Below the pieces are notes generated by a model that had not been told where the DNA came from, did no database searches, and was given only the letters and a program-made list of their open reading frames with translations. Source: Mastigias papua (Eukaryota > Cnidaria > Scyphozoa > Rhizostomeae > Mastigiidae). Taken from it: a stretch of 64,000 nt of DNA. The DNA lies in contig OZ025278.1 of assembly GCA_964019165.1 (NCBI GenBank), positions 3,343,378-3,407,377 on the forward strand, written 5' to 3'. Positions 20,781 through 35,125 of this stretch are shown one piece after another. The translations under genes were made by a program, and so were the position numbers. How positions within the stretch are numbered: the first letter of the stretch is position 1; each line of letters begins with the position of its first letter.

Positions 20781-23700
20781 AACCAGCATTAATTTCCTAC
20801 CCGTGTTAATTTTGTGTAAAACGGTAAGTCAAAGCTATACTCCTGTTGTCGACGTGTCCCAATACTTTTTAAACTTAAGTGCATTTGCATGTATGCAATC
20901 ATATGTATGTAGTTATGATTGAATGTAATCATCTACAACAGTAACAAGGAATGGGAACATCTAAAAAGTAGTCCTTTTGAGCTGTACATCAAGTGCACAA
21001 ATTTCTTACAGACTGCGATCTTCCTGCATATTGTTGCAAGCCTAGAAATGTTAAATCAGATATAAAGCTTTTCCAGGACTTTGTGAGGGGCTGTATATCA
21101 ATCGTTGACATAAGGATTCTGTGTATGGATAGTTCTACTACATTTACTGATCGTCTCTCTCCTGATGGTGAGTTAGAATGGCATAGATATTCTAACTTTC
21201 CTCTTTCTCCTCTCGCACCACTAGAAACTAACTTAAAATTAACTTGAAGTGCATCAAAAATTTAAACATTCTTTTGAAAAACTCTACATCAGAATATGGT
21301 TGTGTCAAGGGGAATTTTAGAAGTAGATTTTTTTAGATCAGAGCATGATATGCAAAATAATGAATCAATCAATTAAATAGCAGTGCCAACACAGCTGTAA
21401 TTTTAGATATGAATGGACACCATAAGTTTTAGGGCAAACCTTGTTAATTGCCAACTATTACGAATGTGGATTAGTTGGGAGAGTTTAGAGCACAAAAAAT
21501 CAAAGCAGTGTTTAATGAAGAGGAAACTGCCTAATTTCTTTACAACAGTAATAAAGCATCCACTTATTGGAAGCTGAGGCTGCAGACATAAAGAATCCTC
21601 ATTAGATAACGGGGCCCGCTTTGCAACATCAGCGTCATCAGGAAACTCAAGCTAGTAGGTGGCAGTAGAAGATTGCCACACACTTGTTCTATTTTTAGGA
21701 CATTTTTTCCAGCTGCTATCTTTAGATTAATTCATTCGTTTGCTAGTCTTTATGCCACTTTTTCCTTCTCAATATCGCAGGAATACCCTTTACGTCATTG
21801 ACATTGCATCACAGCTACAGCCTCGCTAGAGCGGGCATTCCCCTTCTATTGTTTTCAACCTTGGCGCTTTGAACCTACCCGGTCGCACCTTCCTCCATTT
21901 AATCTCCTACCTGTTACGCATTTGCTTTCGTCACAACAGATATTCAATTCGAGATAATTCCTATTGATATTTTTTGCTATATTTCCTATATAAACAGAAT
22001 TTGTAAAAGTTTCAAAATCAGTTTGCTCGAGTACGAAGAGTGAAAAGTAGATAAACAATACAAGGTAAGAGAAATTTCATTCTTTTTACTTTTGAGGTTT
22101 TATTTCTTATCTTTAACAACTTATTCTAAGATAAATGAGGCTTTTCGCAGTCAAGCTATCAGAGGACTAGCAAGAATTTTTCAATCACTTTTTTATGCTA
22201 TCAAGAGTAAAGTTACTTGGGTCGAGTAAGGCCAACAAAAAGTGAGAGAGTGTTAGTGATACTTCTCCACCATGGTTATTAGTTCTAACTTTTCACATAG
22301 ATTCAGCAAGACAAAATAACTCTTTTCGCGGAAAAATCCTTGAATTTAGGTTACCTGGCATTCAGGCTCATTCACCTCTTGTTAAAGAGTGCTTTACTTT
22401 TTCAGCTTTAATTCCTTAGCAATTATATATTTAAGGCCTGGATTTCAAGCTTAGAATAAAAATTATTCTTTTTTAATGCAAAGGTTTGGTCCGCTATGGG
22501 GATAGAAAAAAGACATGTAACTCTTTATCACAAGATAATTTATACTAAGCGAAGATCAATAACTTTGGCTACTATCATAAACTAGATGGTTGTGAGATGC
22601 ACGGATTTTGTTTATAGAAGCCAGATTGAGCTTCAAAAAGGACAAGTATTTTACAGGTCTTTCGCTGATATCAGCAATTTTCTTACTGAACAAATTAACC
22701 TGCATAACAATGAAAGATTATTAGTATTATTAGTGTTTGGTGAAGTTCGAGAGTGGGTTCCTGTTTATCACCGCAACAAGCTGCTATTAGCAAACAGAGC
22801 TAGGGTTAGAACGATGCAAGTTTAGCTCAGTGTATTTATTGCACACTTGTCATTCACAGTTTATAATGCTAGATCATAAAAGCCAAGCATTGTAAGTTAT
22901 TTGTATACCAGTACCCTAACTTTTGCTGAGACTGTTATGATCCGCAGTGCCTGAGCCTAAATGTATTTGGAAAAATTCCGATAAGATCCTGGTATTGTAT
23001 TTGCTCAATGATAAGAACACACCATTGGATTCTTGCGTCTCTTGTTCTTTATATGTAAATTCAAAAGAACAAACACAATCAATTAGCATTTTCCAGAGTT
23101 TTTGTCTTGCTTTTAAGGGGATTATGATAACGTCTTCGAGACATACAAACTCAAAAGTCGGAAAAGCTTGTTTCAATTTTCTTGTGAAACGACTGGATAA
23201 ATGATAAGGATTATCTTTCGCGTGTTAATCACACTTTTATTTGACAATAGTGGACATAAAAGTCACACCCTTCTATAAATTGTCTACCGCAACTATCTCA
23301 GCAATGTATGAGAAGTACATTCACTCTTTTTTTAAGAGTGCACTTCATAAGAACACTGATGCTTGATTGGACAAAATAAATACGAATAGTGCTAGAACAT
23401 ATTCAGCTTCAGATGAGAATTTTCACAAGCACTCAGTTACACAAATTCATTTGGAAAACAAATTCTGATAAAGTTGTTAATGATCATCATTATTATAGGC
23501 TTTGTTTTCAAAAGTAATTCGGCTTAATGTCTTAGAAACAGCTTGCCACATTTTGTTTCTCAAAAAGTTCCAAAAAATTACTCTTTAAGGAAGACAAATT
23601 TTATGAACAATGAATCTAAAATTGTCTAAAAAATTAAGAACACTAAGCTAGGCAAAACATATTTTTAATTATTAAAAGGAATGTAGTCTACATTTTAGAA

Positions 23701-23924
23701 GCAGAGTTGAAATGGGTTTATCAAAATAATTCTCAGGGCACAGGCTCGAGCTCAGTCAACGCTGATTTGTTTAGTGATGCAATAAAGACAGAATAAACTA
23801 TTCAAAAATTTTGCCATGCTTATATAAGACCGGTCTTTTTCGAGGTAGAAGCAATCTCTATAAGTTTTTTAACAAGAAAGATGATTTAGCCCAGGACAAC
23901 TTTATTAGCTTTTTCATGACTTCA
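20781..23924. other. Intergenic, no recognised gene
   Basis: Several 60-85 codon open frames occur (for example 20993-21247 and 22586-22825). None has a recognisable domain, and none joins a neighbour by splice signals I could find. Confidence 0.4.
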
Positions 23925-24200
23925 ATACCACAACTTTCTTGAGATTTCCCTAGCAAGAATGTATGGGTTTCTGTAATACTGTATTGTTCCACAGACAAGC
24001 AGGCATTTCACAAACATAACGCTCCATTACGTAGATTAACAAAAGAAGTCTATACAAATTAAATAAAAGAAATGACCACCTTGCGTGAATATTGGAATTT
24101 TAAAGGCATATGACACTTATTAGCTTTCTTAGGTCTTAGAAATCCAGTATTGAACTTTTTAAACTTTGTGAGCAGTCGAGCATCACTTTCTTGTAAACGC
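23925..24200 (-). repeat. Interspersed repeat family A, copy 2
   Basis: Reverse-complement copy of 18600-18890. Its inverted landmarks are CTTTCTTAGGTCTTAGAAATC and CTTTCTTGAGATTTCCCTAG. Confidence 0.6.
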
Positions 24201-24954
24201 ATGTCACCGTCTTTCCACGTGTTATTTGTAGCAATTTCTGCTGCTGCACATGCTGTCTTGTCAAAAATTATACATTTACGTGATATTTGTGGTTCATAAT
24301 AATTGAGATATTATGAGATTATTAAGCCATTACTTAATCTTATTTGGAATTTGACACGAATAAAGTAGATCCATAAGAATTTAATATTTGTGATTTATTT
24401 ACGCGAAGCACTGTCAGCAACAAGTGCAACAATGTTATAATTTGGCTTCCAATGAGTAACATCATCGCTATAAACACAGTATTGAGGCACAATTTACAAG
24501 CATATTAAATGCAAATATTGTGGATGGGTTGAACTTTATAGACTATCGTCGTATCAAATTACTAATTACTGCCAACCAATTACTCAGGTTTATTTCACTA
24601 CAAAATAGATTATCGCCAGTTTATCAAATGGTAAGGGTGAGAACTAGCTGTCTTTACTTTAGCATTTTGGAATGGAAGCTCATCGAAATATGTAACAGAA
24701 AGAATAGTGTAGTCCATCAGATTATTGACATGTATTAGAAAAACATAGAAAAGTATGCTTATGCTTCATTACTAAACGACTCAAGGAAACATTGAAGAGA
24801 GATATTTCAGTCAAGGGGAAAAAGGTGCTAGGTTCTATGAAGTAGAAATAGTTCAGAGTGGCAGACAGAATGATTTAAGAAACAATCCATCTACTACTGT
24901 TGCTTTTGGTTGCTACGAATAGGTCTCACTTTGTGTTTTCATGATATCAATTAG
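24201..24954. other. Intergenic, no recognised gene
   Basis: AT-rich, nothing recognised. Confidence 0.45.
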
Positions 24955-25136
<182 letters not shown>

Positions 25137-25325
25137 ACTCATAATCCACAATCTGGATTAAGTTTTAAAATATTATATAAAACTCAATAATAAACTTCAC
25201 CTCTTTTAACTCTTTGAATATCGTCTTTTTCAGGACGAATACTGAGGAAGACGAAGTTGAAATGTTTAAAGGGTTAAATGTTGATATTGAGTTCTATATA
25301 TATTTATATATAAATAGATATAAAG

Positions 25326-25360
<35 letters not shown>

Positions 25361-25527
25361 GTGTCTGTGAAACGATAAATAAATGGTTGTTTGCTAAGTT
25401 TCGTGCAAATTTCAAAGTGTTGTACTAAAGCCTTGATTTAGCAGCTCATTCCCACTTGATTACATAAAATTGTTTGAATAATGCGAACAAAAGTCGTACT
25501 CTGATACAGCCATACACATTATTTGTT
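25137..25527. other. Intergenic, no recognised gene
   Basis: AT-rich with a short (AT)n at 25331-25356. No gene is seen. Confidence 0.45.
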
Positions 25528-25858
25528 TTATAAGAAACAAGTATATAAGAAACATGAAGCTCTAATCAGGCAAAAATTAAGAAACAATTAAGAAACACAG
25601 GCAGGCTGAGTTTCGAAAGTTAACTTAGAGAGTCTGTTTTTGCGAGAAAAATTTTTAATTGAGCTGGAAACAAAATACACGCAATAGCCGTCCCTCAAAT
25701 GTTTTTAACTAAAGATTCCATTTCTCGTCTCATAGTTGCCTTATTGCTATAGGAAATTTCAAAAATTCTAAGAAACACTTAGGAAACATTTAAGGCTGGG
25801 TTTGATAAAATAGTAAGAAATATCCAGGCTGAGGGGAGAATGTTTGTTTCTTCAACTG
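25528..25858 (+). mobile_element. MITE-like repeat family C, copy 1
   Basis: A ~330-bp repeat whose second copy lies at 60745-61053 at roughly 75-80% identity. Both begin near ATAAGAAACATGA-GCTC and end near GTTTGTTTCTT, giving a short inverted end (ATAAGAAACA/TGTTTCTTAT). Internal landmarks are GGCAGGCTGAGT, TCAAATGTTTTT, TTTCTCGT and GGCTGG-TTTGATAAAAT. No ORF is present. Confidence 0.65.
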
Positions 25859-26809
25859 ATATGTTTGCTGTCTGCTCATGTCCCTAGAACAGCTTTATTG
25901 GCGTTAGTTGTCTTTTGTGAGGATCATATACGTACGCAACGGAGGCCAATGTAAACGATTCTATCTCAGTCACATGGGCAGGTGATTCCTCCACACAATG
26001 AACTTGTATTGAAATCCAACTGCATCATGGACGCTTCAGTTACGCCAATCATATCGTGTATTGCCGAAGCAAGCACGATTTTATTTCTTTCTAATGACGA
26101 TTCATAAGTCAGGATGCAGTTCACATTGTTGATGCGATTTCTAATGCGATTTCCACCATGCACAGGCCGATTGTCTATCGTTGAATATGTCGAATTGGTT
26201 CCAATGCTATCAAAATATTTCTCTTTGTTATCAATTCAGTCCAATATGAAAGTCTTTTGTAATGTGTATTTTCTCTAACGAGCGTGTTGTAATTAAATTC
26301 TGATCTTGGATAGGCCATTGATATTTGTCAGCATCAAAAACAAAAGTCGAGCAACTGAGATGAATCAAATTTGAGGCTCTTTATCAATCACATTCTAAAG
26401 TTCATCTCCAAATATCTAAGGGAGCATCTGAGTTGTATTGAAAGGGCTTTGTTTTTAAACTTATCTGTATCTAAGAAATGCTTGTATAGAAAGTCGCGAA
26501 GGAAAAACCTTTGTCAATTAAGTTTCCATAATCGAGCAGCTGAGTCGAGGTGAACGCGATTAGGAAGTTTTACTTGCTGAAAGCACACCCTTTCCAGTTT
26601 GAGCTCGCTACCCCCGGGAAGGGGGTACTACATAGTGTATAGTTAGTCTATAGAGGTACCTGCTCCTCAATCATGACAGTTTCTTGTTCTCCCCTGTTCA
26701 ATTTAATTTTTCGGAGTATTTTATCACACCAGAGACAATATGATCTACGCAGTAATCAAAATGTTAGTAAAAGAACACATAAATAAGTGGATGAAGTAGT
26801 CAGCTATGA
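25859..26809. other. Intergenic, no recognised gene
   Basis: AT-rich with no supported gene. Confidence 0.45.
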
Positions 26810-26955
26810 AGTATGAATAAGGTAAATAAGCAAGCAAACATATTAGCACTACAAGTTTGTACGTGAGTAAGTTACTGAGTAAGTAAACAAGTTAGTAATT
26901 GTGCGATCAAGCAAGCAAAATGTTAGTCAGAAAGTAAGTGAACAAGTTTGTAAGT
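26810..26955. repeat. Degenerate (AAGT/AAGC)n tract
   Basis: Imperfect AAGTAAGTAA-type tetranucleotides. Similar tracts mark the 3' tails of the LINE fragments at 27.6 and 34-35 kb, so this may be a remnant tail. Confidence 0.6.
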
Positions 26956-27640
26956 ACTGCCCAACCCAATTCAAAGTGGTTTTGACCACTAATGGTCTAT
27001 TTTCACGTGCCTTCGAATTTCATGTTTCTCATGACAGCATATTCAAACGTTCGTTAATCGTAAAATATTCGGATATAAGCTGGCTGCAAGAACTTTCTCA
27101 TCTGAAATCTGAAATCCGAATGAAGTGGAAGTGGGACTTTGCAGTACTTCTGGAGACTGAGATAGTGGTATTGGAAAAGCAGAATTAATGGAAAAGTAGC
27201 AGATCCATCATATTACACATTTTCTAGTTTTTTAACAAAAATAGTGACTGGGCAAGATGCTAGTTACACGCATGCCAACATTCCAACATTGTGTGTGAGT
27301 GCCCTGTAGACCAGAAACACCTTCCCACAATTTAATTTCTAGTCACCGAAAAGCTTTCTTATAACCAATCTTATGTGCATTCTCAATTCTAAAACTTAGC
27401 TTTCTGCTAGTCATCAAGATTTCATTTGTTACATTGTAAACTTGTCTGTCCAAACATATCAACTTCTAGATGGTTGCGCCTCCTCAGCTACATACGAGAA
27501 TGCTGGCATGTGTGCATTTATAGCTTACGTTTAACGGTCTGTGGCATTTTACGAAAGTGTGTTTAATTCTTTCACAAAAGGGATAGATGTCAATATTTGA
27601 AAAATCAGAAGATTAGGGAATGGTAACTATTAAGCAAATA
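26956..27640. other. Intergenic, no recognised gene
   Basis: One 95-codon open frame at 26901-27188 overlaps the tetranucleotide tract. It has no recognisable domain. Confidence 0.4.
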
Positions 27641-27985
27641 AGTAAGTTTCATTCAATATACTCTATTATTTCGATTGTATGTACAATAAAAGAGTCAGGT
27701 ACTAAACAATAGAACAAGGACAGAGCAAACAAATATTTCAAAATTAAAAAGCAAAAAGTAAAGCTACTGAGGGCTTGAGGATAAGAAAAATCAATCAGTT
27801 ATAGGGTAGGTTTTACACTTTGAATCCTATAAAAGTTTTTATGATTTTCACAGTTCCAGAGACCGATACAGTTTGTAATTTCTCGTGATGTTTTGTACTT
27901 CTTTCTCATCAAAATTAAATTTTTCGAGGTTGGTTTTTAATTCCTTAGGAACATAGTCTAGTGCACCTACCGACTGAATAGGTAA
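27641..27985 (-). pseudogene. LINE 3' end fragment, copy 1
   Basis: The minus strand reads GALDYVPKELKTNLEKFNF followed by an EKEVQNITR-type stretch near 27860-27965. This resembles the 'vGALG-VPK-L---LE-L' C-terminus found in a common group of invertebrate LINE polyproteins. It is followed by a 3' UTR that matches the 34685-35090 copy over its length, then a (CTTA)n-like tail on the minus strand (AAGTAAG on plus near 27640). It is 5'-truncated and inactive. Confidence 0.65.
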
Positions 27986-30900
27986 GTTAGTAAGTAGGCC
28001 TATATGAATGTAAAAAAGTAAGCAAGTTGAGTAATGAAGCAAACAAGCAAGCCACTGGTATGCGCCATCCTTAAGCACTTCATCTGAATGACAGAATATT
28101 TCTTTCACTGCCTGGCTAACAAATGGGTTGCGCATAGTTATTGCCCCAAAGTCCCTATCTGCTACCGGGATCATTGTTTGGCTAGTTAATGGTAATGATT
28201 GGGCAGGTAAATTGATTGATAACGCACCAGAGTGAGACTGAAATGGCGTACACAGTGACTGCAAAGCAGAAGAACAATCCATTACATTATTGATGTACTA
28301 AAGTGTCCATGATATTTTGGGTATTTGATATTACTTTTACTATTTGATAGCATGATCTTCCTGAAATATCACTTGAAATATAACCGTAGACCTTGTCTGG
28401 CAAAGATCAGGCGATTTCCTGGACTATTAGTACAAGCCAGGCGACTAGAACCCAAAATTAAGGAGAGAGGGACACAGAAAACGAACAAACAGCATCAACC
28501 CTTAAACAATATTCTGATATCTTCAAATGTTAGAACCTTTATATCACGTCGATAGAAAATGCAATATTTAGGCTAAATGGCGATTGCGATAGTCCTGCGA
28601 AGGATGAAATGATAATATTAATAGCAATTTGTTCTATAGTCCTGCATATATAACTGCAGTCTGCAAAAATAAATCTCACTGCAAAAGATTGTAATTTGAC
28701 TGGAGTGCGATATGAGGCAATAGTATGCAAGGGTCTGATTTGATACACGAAGGCGCCAATTATAAATATATGAGCTCCGTGTTGCAGCATGACTTACTTA
28801 GGAAGCCGAAGTATGCCCTGGGTGTGTCTTGATAATTATGGCAAATATTTCCAAGCAAGCGAAAAGACAATTATTGATTCTTATTCCATAGAACGATTGG
28901 AGAATAGTCCTTTATAATGATCAATATTTCAAATGAACTGATGAACGGTCTAATGAATTATTCCTTGACTCTATCATTGCCCAAGTCTGTTAAAAGAGGG
29001 CGATACTGTTAAAAGAGATCCTCACAATGAAACATGTTGAAAGTTCTCACAGCTCAGAATTAACACATGATATAAAAGCATAATCAGCGTTAGAAAGAAA
29101 CAAAACATGATGAATATTGTTATTATTGACGATCCATGAGAAGGGTAGTAAAGAAATGTTATATAAAGTTTGTCTAAAATTATGGATTGCAATTCTTACG
29201 TGAGGAAACTTCAAGCTGTGATTAATGACATCATTTATAGTACTTCTGATAAAGGAAAATTTTACAACCAGCAGTAATATAGACAGTGACTCAGAATGAA
29301 GATAATTAAACAGTCAATAGTCATCATTGAATCCAGAAATAGGCATTACTTTTTTAGTAAGTTTAGCACTCATAAATTTTATAATAAAAGTTAAATAGTG
29401 CTGCAAGCACCCAAAACCTGTGCTATTGACCATAGTAAGCAATTATTCATCTCGTAATAAAAATGATATTGGAAATGAGAAAAATAGTGATGTTAATGAA
29501 AAGACTGGCAATAATATATATAATATAATATAGATATGAAATGTTTGATAAAAAGTGAAAAAAATTCTGGCTAACTCAGGGCTTATAATGGTAGAAAATG
29601 ATAGCAAAACATGAAATAACTACATCCAACTGCAATGTTTGCTATGCTTTTATTAAGTGCTGCTAGGAAGATTTGTCAACAGTCAGGTCATCCAGCATTG
29701 ATTATATTGAATCAGATGGCTTAGTCCTTATTCCCACAGTAATCACAGAGGGGATGGAAACTTCTAAGTCAAGTTAAATGGGGCATGAAAAAACATGGGA
29801 AGGAAACAAACTTTACAGTATATTTCTGCATGTATTATCGCATGATGTATCACATTTAAATTCCACCTCTTGTTGAATGCATCCAAAGAGCTATCAATGG
29901 TCTAAGTCAAGCCTGGTCTAAGATAAACAGCTCTTGCTAAAACTTGTTGATAAGAATTAGGACATGACTATGCAGACTACAGGGCATATACTTCATAATT
30001 TGACAATTGTTGAAGAGGCTAAGGCAACAATAGAGGGGTCTAAATGCAGTACCTGGTGTATCTACCCTGCCTAAGGTATGATTAACAGCTGGAGGTAACT
30101 CGTCAAAGAAGTCGAATTGGAAGCAGACGGAACAGGTAGGTGGTCGACAGGCAGACCATTTACTGGAAACATTCTGGTAGGAAGAATGCTGTTGAAGTAC
30201 TTGATTGAGAGAGAATGAGTTTTCTTTAAGGCAAATTCTACTGTGTGATTGCCAAGAGGCCAAAGGGTTTGAAACCTGAAGAAATGAAAATAGCAGAGGT
30301 AATGATTCCATGTGAGTAGGGCCATAATTCATATGAATTTCGTCATTTAGGCAGAACTGGTTTTGAACCTGCTAAGTGCTTCAACCAAAGGTTGCTTCAG
30401 CTCATTGGAAGGTGATATCAAGCTTCAAAATTTAAGTCTCAAAATATATAAACCTATCTGGGAATTATTACTGACCAGAAAGTAAAAGTTACTCCTTTCC
30501 TAGTCGCTGGTAACGATTCAATACTAACGGTAACATTGATTGGCGGATTTAGTCAGTCAAAATAAAGTTACATTCACAACTTCTCAAGCTTTGCTTACCG
30601 CAGTAGAAACACTATGATGATTCTGGAAGCATAGAATGATGGCATAAAAGTATTTTTCCGATAGAAATGCTATCAATCTTACTGTCAACTGTAGAAAAGG
30701 ACTTGAAAATCAAACTGAAGCTATTTTTCCTTCCAAATTACAGTGCACTTTCAAAGCGTTAGTGTGCAATACAATCTCAATAACGCTACGAAATCTGTGA
30801 AATAATATACGAAATCAGACGAAAATAGAATTAAATGTCATGTATCTCTTTGCTCTCAGTTCTTTCCACACTAGAAAATTATGATTAGGCCAGGGTTTGT

Positions 30901-33900
30901 AAAACTTGCAGAAGATGCAATGAGCTGATCAGATAGTGATGTTTGAAGGTACTCTTATCAGACAATTTATCTGGCGTGTCTTAAAGCCATCTCACAGTCC
31001 AACAATAGTATCAAACGATTTGCAAATAACTTCCTAAAAATTTGTGAAGTGGTCGAAAAGTTAACAGTAAGCACAGCTATGCTTTCGTTCTGAAATTGGC
31101 TCATCATTGACTTGAAAGTTGATCTCAGGAAAAATATTCAGCTCATTGATAAAAAATTTAGTCTTGCCAAAAAACCATGGATATCAGGATACAATCGATT
31201 ACTAGTAAAACATGAATGGGAGAAACGAAAGGGAAACCTGACAGAATGCAATAGGGTATGCTTTCATGGGCAAATATATTTTTCAACCAAATGAAAATGG
31301 TCAAAATAATCAGAACGTAGGAAGGATTAGAAGCTAGAATTTTGGGAGAGCCCTCGGCTGTGAAGATTCACTTGGTAGGCAAGTTTGAAATGGTAGTGTC
31401 TTTAAATGAAATGATAAATAGAATTTGGTAACTCAAGACAAGGACCACAAAGAGCCAAGTACTCAAAGGACATCTCAAGAAAGAGAAGATAAAAAGTCAT
31501 AAGCAGTTGCTGAGATACTGAGCATCAGTACAATAGCAAGAAAATATCAGTAATGCAAGAAAATACTATGAAAACGAAGAACTTTGCTAGGTCTCTAATT
31601 AACAGAGTATACTACTAATAGGAAACTTAACAACTAGACAATAAAGCTAAGGTATAAGTAAATTATTAGCCTACATGATAAGCTAGTAGATATAAAACTT
31701 AAAAATCTGGTAAATCAGAGCTGCATCATAGTCTGTACATAGAATATAAATAATCCACCGTACTATTAACTCATTGGTAAGAATATTAACACTAATGGTT
31801 GCTATTAACCTAAAACTTGAATCAAACTGATAACAAACTATGCTGGTTAAGGTGAGCTAAGGAACTAAATTTCACCTAGCTAACAAAGGTAGAAAAATAC
31901 TACTCTGTGAATAATAATATTCAACATTGCAGTACCAAATCAGCACGGAAATTGGCTAATATAATTGACTACAAGGAAAGTCAATATTCATGAAATTCTG
32001 CTTTATTAGTCACTTTTAAGTCATACCAAGATTTATTGTGAAAAATCCATCATTCTAATCCAACTTATCCGGCATTGTAATGTGCTACACGTAACTGAGC
32101 AAACCAGTTACTCTCAATTCACAATGGATGCTGTTTACTTGACGCTACTCGAATAAGGCTTGCGAATTTTAATGTACTTTTGAGCTGCGCATTTTTAAAG
32201 CTATGTGTCATTGTGTCGCAGAGTTCAAAAAATCCAACCTTGACGCATCCTAATGCAGTAGAACAATAGAAAATTAGAGATGGGTATAAAATGGCCTCCG
32301 CAAATTTCCACAGAGAACAACTCAATGGTAACCTGAAGAGATTCCTGTGCTTGTACAATGCGCTTAGCAAGGACTACAAGGTCGAAATTTTACCAAGAGA
32401 TTGTATTAGGGTGGAGTGTGCTGATATTCGAGGAAATTCATACGGTGACAATGAATTGCTTTCAAAAGGTGAGGGTTAGATGATTAGTTGTAAGCTATCA
32501 AATACTTAACATAGCGAGAACTTGGAACTGCAAGCAGGACAGCTCCAGAATGAAGCATTCAATTGGGTGCCTTCATAGATCTGTTTTTGATAATTCATAA
32601 AAACACATGATAACTGATCAAGCATTCTACACCATCATGCTACATGCAACTTTAATGCACAGTGATGCGACACGCATTATTGTGCCACACCCAGAGTGAA
32701 TTTAGTTTTGATACTCAACTTTATGAACTCCCATGGTGTGGAGATCGGAAAACAGTCTACACTTTTAGTTTACCATATCAGTCATCACTACATTATTTGC
32801 ATTTCATTGCCGTGATAGAAGGACATACAGGACTATATGCATAACACTTAGGCTGAGAATAATAGATAATATTACTATATTGGTGCAAGATACAGTCAAG
32901 CAAAATGATCACAGCTCGGTAAGCTATCATCTTTCTTCAACAACGTACCCCAAAATTTTCCAGAAGTTGCTTCATTTACCGCAGGCTAATTGATATCAGC
33001 GTAACCATTAAAATTCTGGGCCTCCTTTTTAAAAGTACAGTCAAACACGATGATAGCTAAACTAGACTTCAATATTGAATGAAATCCTTTACGAAAGCTC
33101 AAAATATCAGATCAATAATAGTTCTTGAAGATGAAGAAAACGTCACTTAGCTCATTTAAGCAACAGGTGAGTGGAAAGCAACCGATCTAGTGCTGGCCTA
33201 ACAAGCAGAAAAGTGAGACCAAGACCCATCAGCTACGAGTTTCAGAAGGGCCAAGGTTAAGAAAGGAAGCAAAAACATGAATAGGAAAGGTCGTATAGGC
33301 TTGATGCTCACTTGTGGCAGAACTAGGGTAGGAACGCAGTTGGGGCCACAGCCAGTGACAGAATTGGCCTCACAATGTCTTTGCAGTCAGTGTTATGGAC
33401 TATCATACAGTAGCTATAGAGTGACCAAACAAAGTAACAAATGCCACGAATGTAATAGAGTTAGAATGCTGAATACATATAGTGTCAAATAACATAGCAT
33501 GATTACTGGGGGAGATACCACGGAATAAAAATAATCATGTCGTTGTTCATATTAGGCGTCAAGTACGCTAGCGTTTAACTATCTGGTTTTTCCACTGGTG
33601 ATTTAGTTGTTAGGAGTTGCTTGACAAAAATTTATAGACCTGAGGAAGTATCGATACAGAAATGATCCTCACAACAAAATAATGGAATGTGAGCAGAAAG
33701 AGGTTAGAAAAGAAACTGAATGAGACATCAGGAAAGTGTTTTCGATACAGAGAAATGGTCACAGGCATTGGAGTTAGCAAGCCACTAGAAACACACCTCC
33801 AATATTCAGATGATAGTGAAACTTAAACTATGATAGTCTTAGCATTTCTACGAGTACGGCCAGGTCTGTATCATTTAGGACACTGCTTTGTACTTTTCTG

Positions 33901-34214
33901 CAACGTTGTGTACAAAGAGGTATGCACGAGAGTGAAACAAGGCCACACGTTTCTTCAGCAAGAGGAAATTTCACTTTGAGTAACAGCCCCATGTTCGTGA
34001 GAAAGATACAAAGTATGCCAGTTGAGAGAAATAGCTAAATTCTGGCTTTAAATTGGTTTATGGAAGTAATATTGTTTCCAAAAGTGGTAAAGATACATTG
34101 ATTTCCTCCTTTACCAATGCGTATCTGAATTGTCCTGGTTTTGGAATTCTTCAGGAGTTCTGCTATTTAGGCCTTCATGAACAAATCGCAGTTTCATTAT
34201 GTGAAAATATGAGT
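27986..34214. other. Long intergenic stretch, no recognised gene
   Basis: About 6.2 kb of AT-rich DNA. A minus-strand open frame continues from the LINE fragment to 28282 but its upstream ~95 codons match nothing I recognise. I saw no exon pairs with matching splice phase, no long inverted repeats and no tandem arrays. Confidence 0.4.
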
Positions 34215-34355
34215 AAATAAGCAAGTAAATAAGTAAGTAAGTTTCATTGAATATATTCCATTATTCCATTATTACAATAGTATGTACAATAAAAATATCC
34301 TGGCTCTAAACAAAAGAACAAGGATAGAGAAAGTAAAAAATAAGACTACAGAGTT
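34215..34355 (-). repeat. LINE 3' end fragment, copy 2 (UTR and tail only)
   Basis: AAGTAAGTAAGTTTCATTGA followed by GTATGTACAATAAAA and an ACAAGGA motif matches the 3' UTR and tetranucleotide tail of the 27.6-kb fragment. No coding part remains. Confidence 0.6.
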
Positions 34356-34684
34356 ACAACGTAATCAATGGCCGCCGTGCGGTTCGGATGAGCTATCCAG
34401 CTAGAAGACAATTTCAGTTTAAACCAGATATTTTGCTTGTAACACAGCTTAGTTTATTACAGCCGAGAACTTTGCTACAGCTTATCTTTTTGGTTCGTAT
34501 ATGAAAGAAGCGCTGGCATCGGAAAGGAGATATTTTGTGGTTTTATTTCCATGCCTGAAAGTTGTTTACTCTAGCAAACCACAATATCAACATGGCTGTC
34601 AGCTATGGAAGGAAAAGGGACTATTCGAAACAATTCGTTTGGACTAACGAATTAAATGAGGATTCATATGGCTGCTACCAAAGA

Positions 34685-35125
34685 GTAATTAAGTAAGAAC
34701 AATGAAAATAGTCCGGTACTAAACAATAGAACAAGGACAGAGCAAATGAATTTTTTCAAAATTACAAAGCAGAAAGTAAAGCTACAGAGGGCTTGAGGAT
34801 AGGAAACATCAATCAGTTCTAGAATAGATTTTATACGTTGAATCCCATAAAAGTTTTAAAGATTTTCACAGTTCCTGTGATCGATACAGTTTGTAATTTT
34901 CTCGGGATGCTTTGTATTTCATTCTCCTCAAAATTAAATTTTTCCAGGTTGGGTTTCAATTCTTTATAGACGTAGCCCAGTGCACCGAATATTATTGGAA
35001 TCATTTCAAATTTGTAGTCTTGGTATAGCATTTGCAGATTTCTTATAAGGGTTGCATAAGCATTAAATTTTTGCTTTGTTTCTTTGTTATAAGTAAGTAA
35101 ATAAGTAAGTGAGTAAGGAAAGTAA
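34685..35125 (-). pseudogene. LINE 3' end fragment, copy 3
   Basis: The minus strand reads KFEMIPIIFGALGYVYKELK and continues with NLEKFNFEENEIQSI, then VKIFKTFMGFNV, ending near 34831. The 3' UTR is closely related to copy 1 (AACAATAGAACAAGGACAGA and following). It is the longest coding remnant of this LINE family here, again 5'-truncated. An (AAGT)n tract lies at 35089-35125. Confidence 0.68.

Noticed and set aside
20993..21247. 84-codon plus-strand frame with CCKPRNVKSD
   Set aside because: No domain, no supporting splice signals and no repeat partner; length is within chance expectation.
27986..28282. N-terminal extension of the minus-strand frame beyond the LINE fragment
   Set aside because: It matches nothing recognised, and the LINE match ends before it, so the join is probably accidental.
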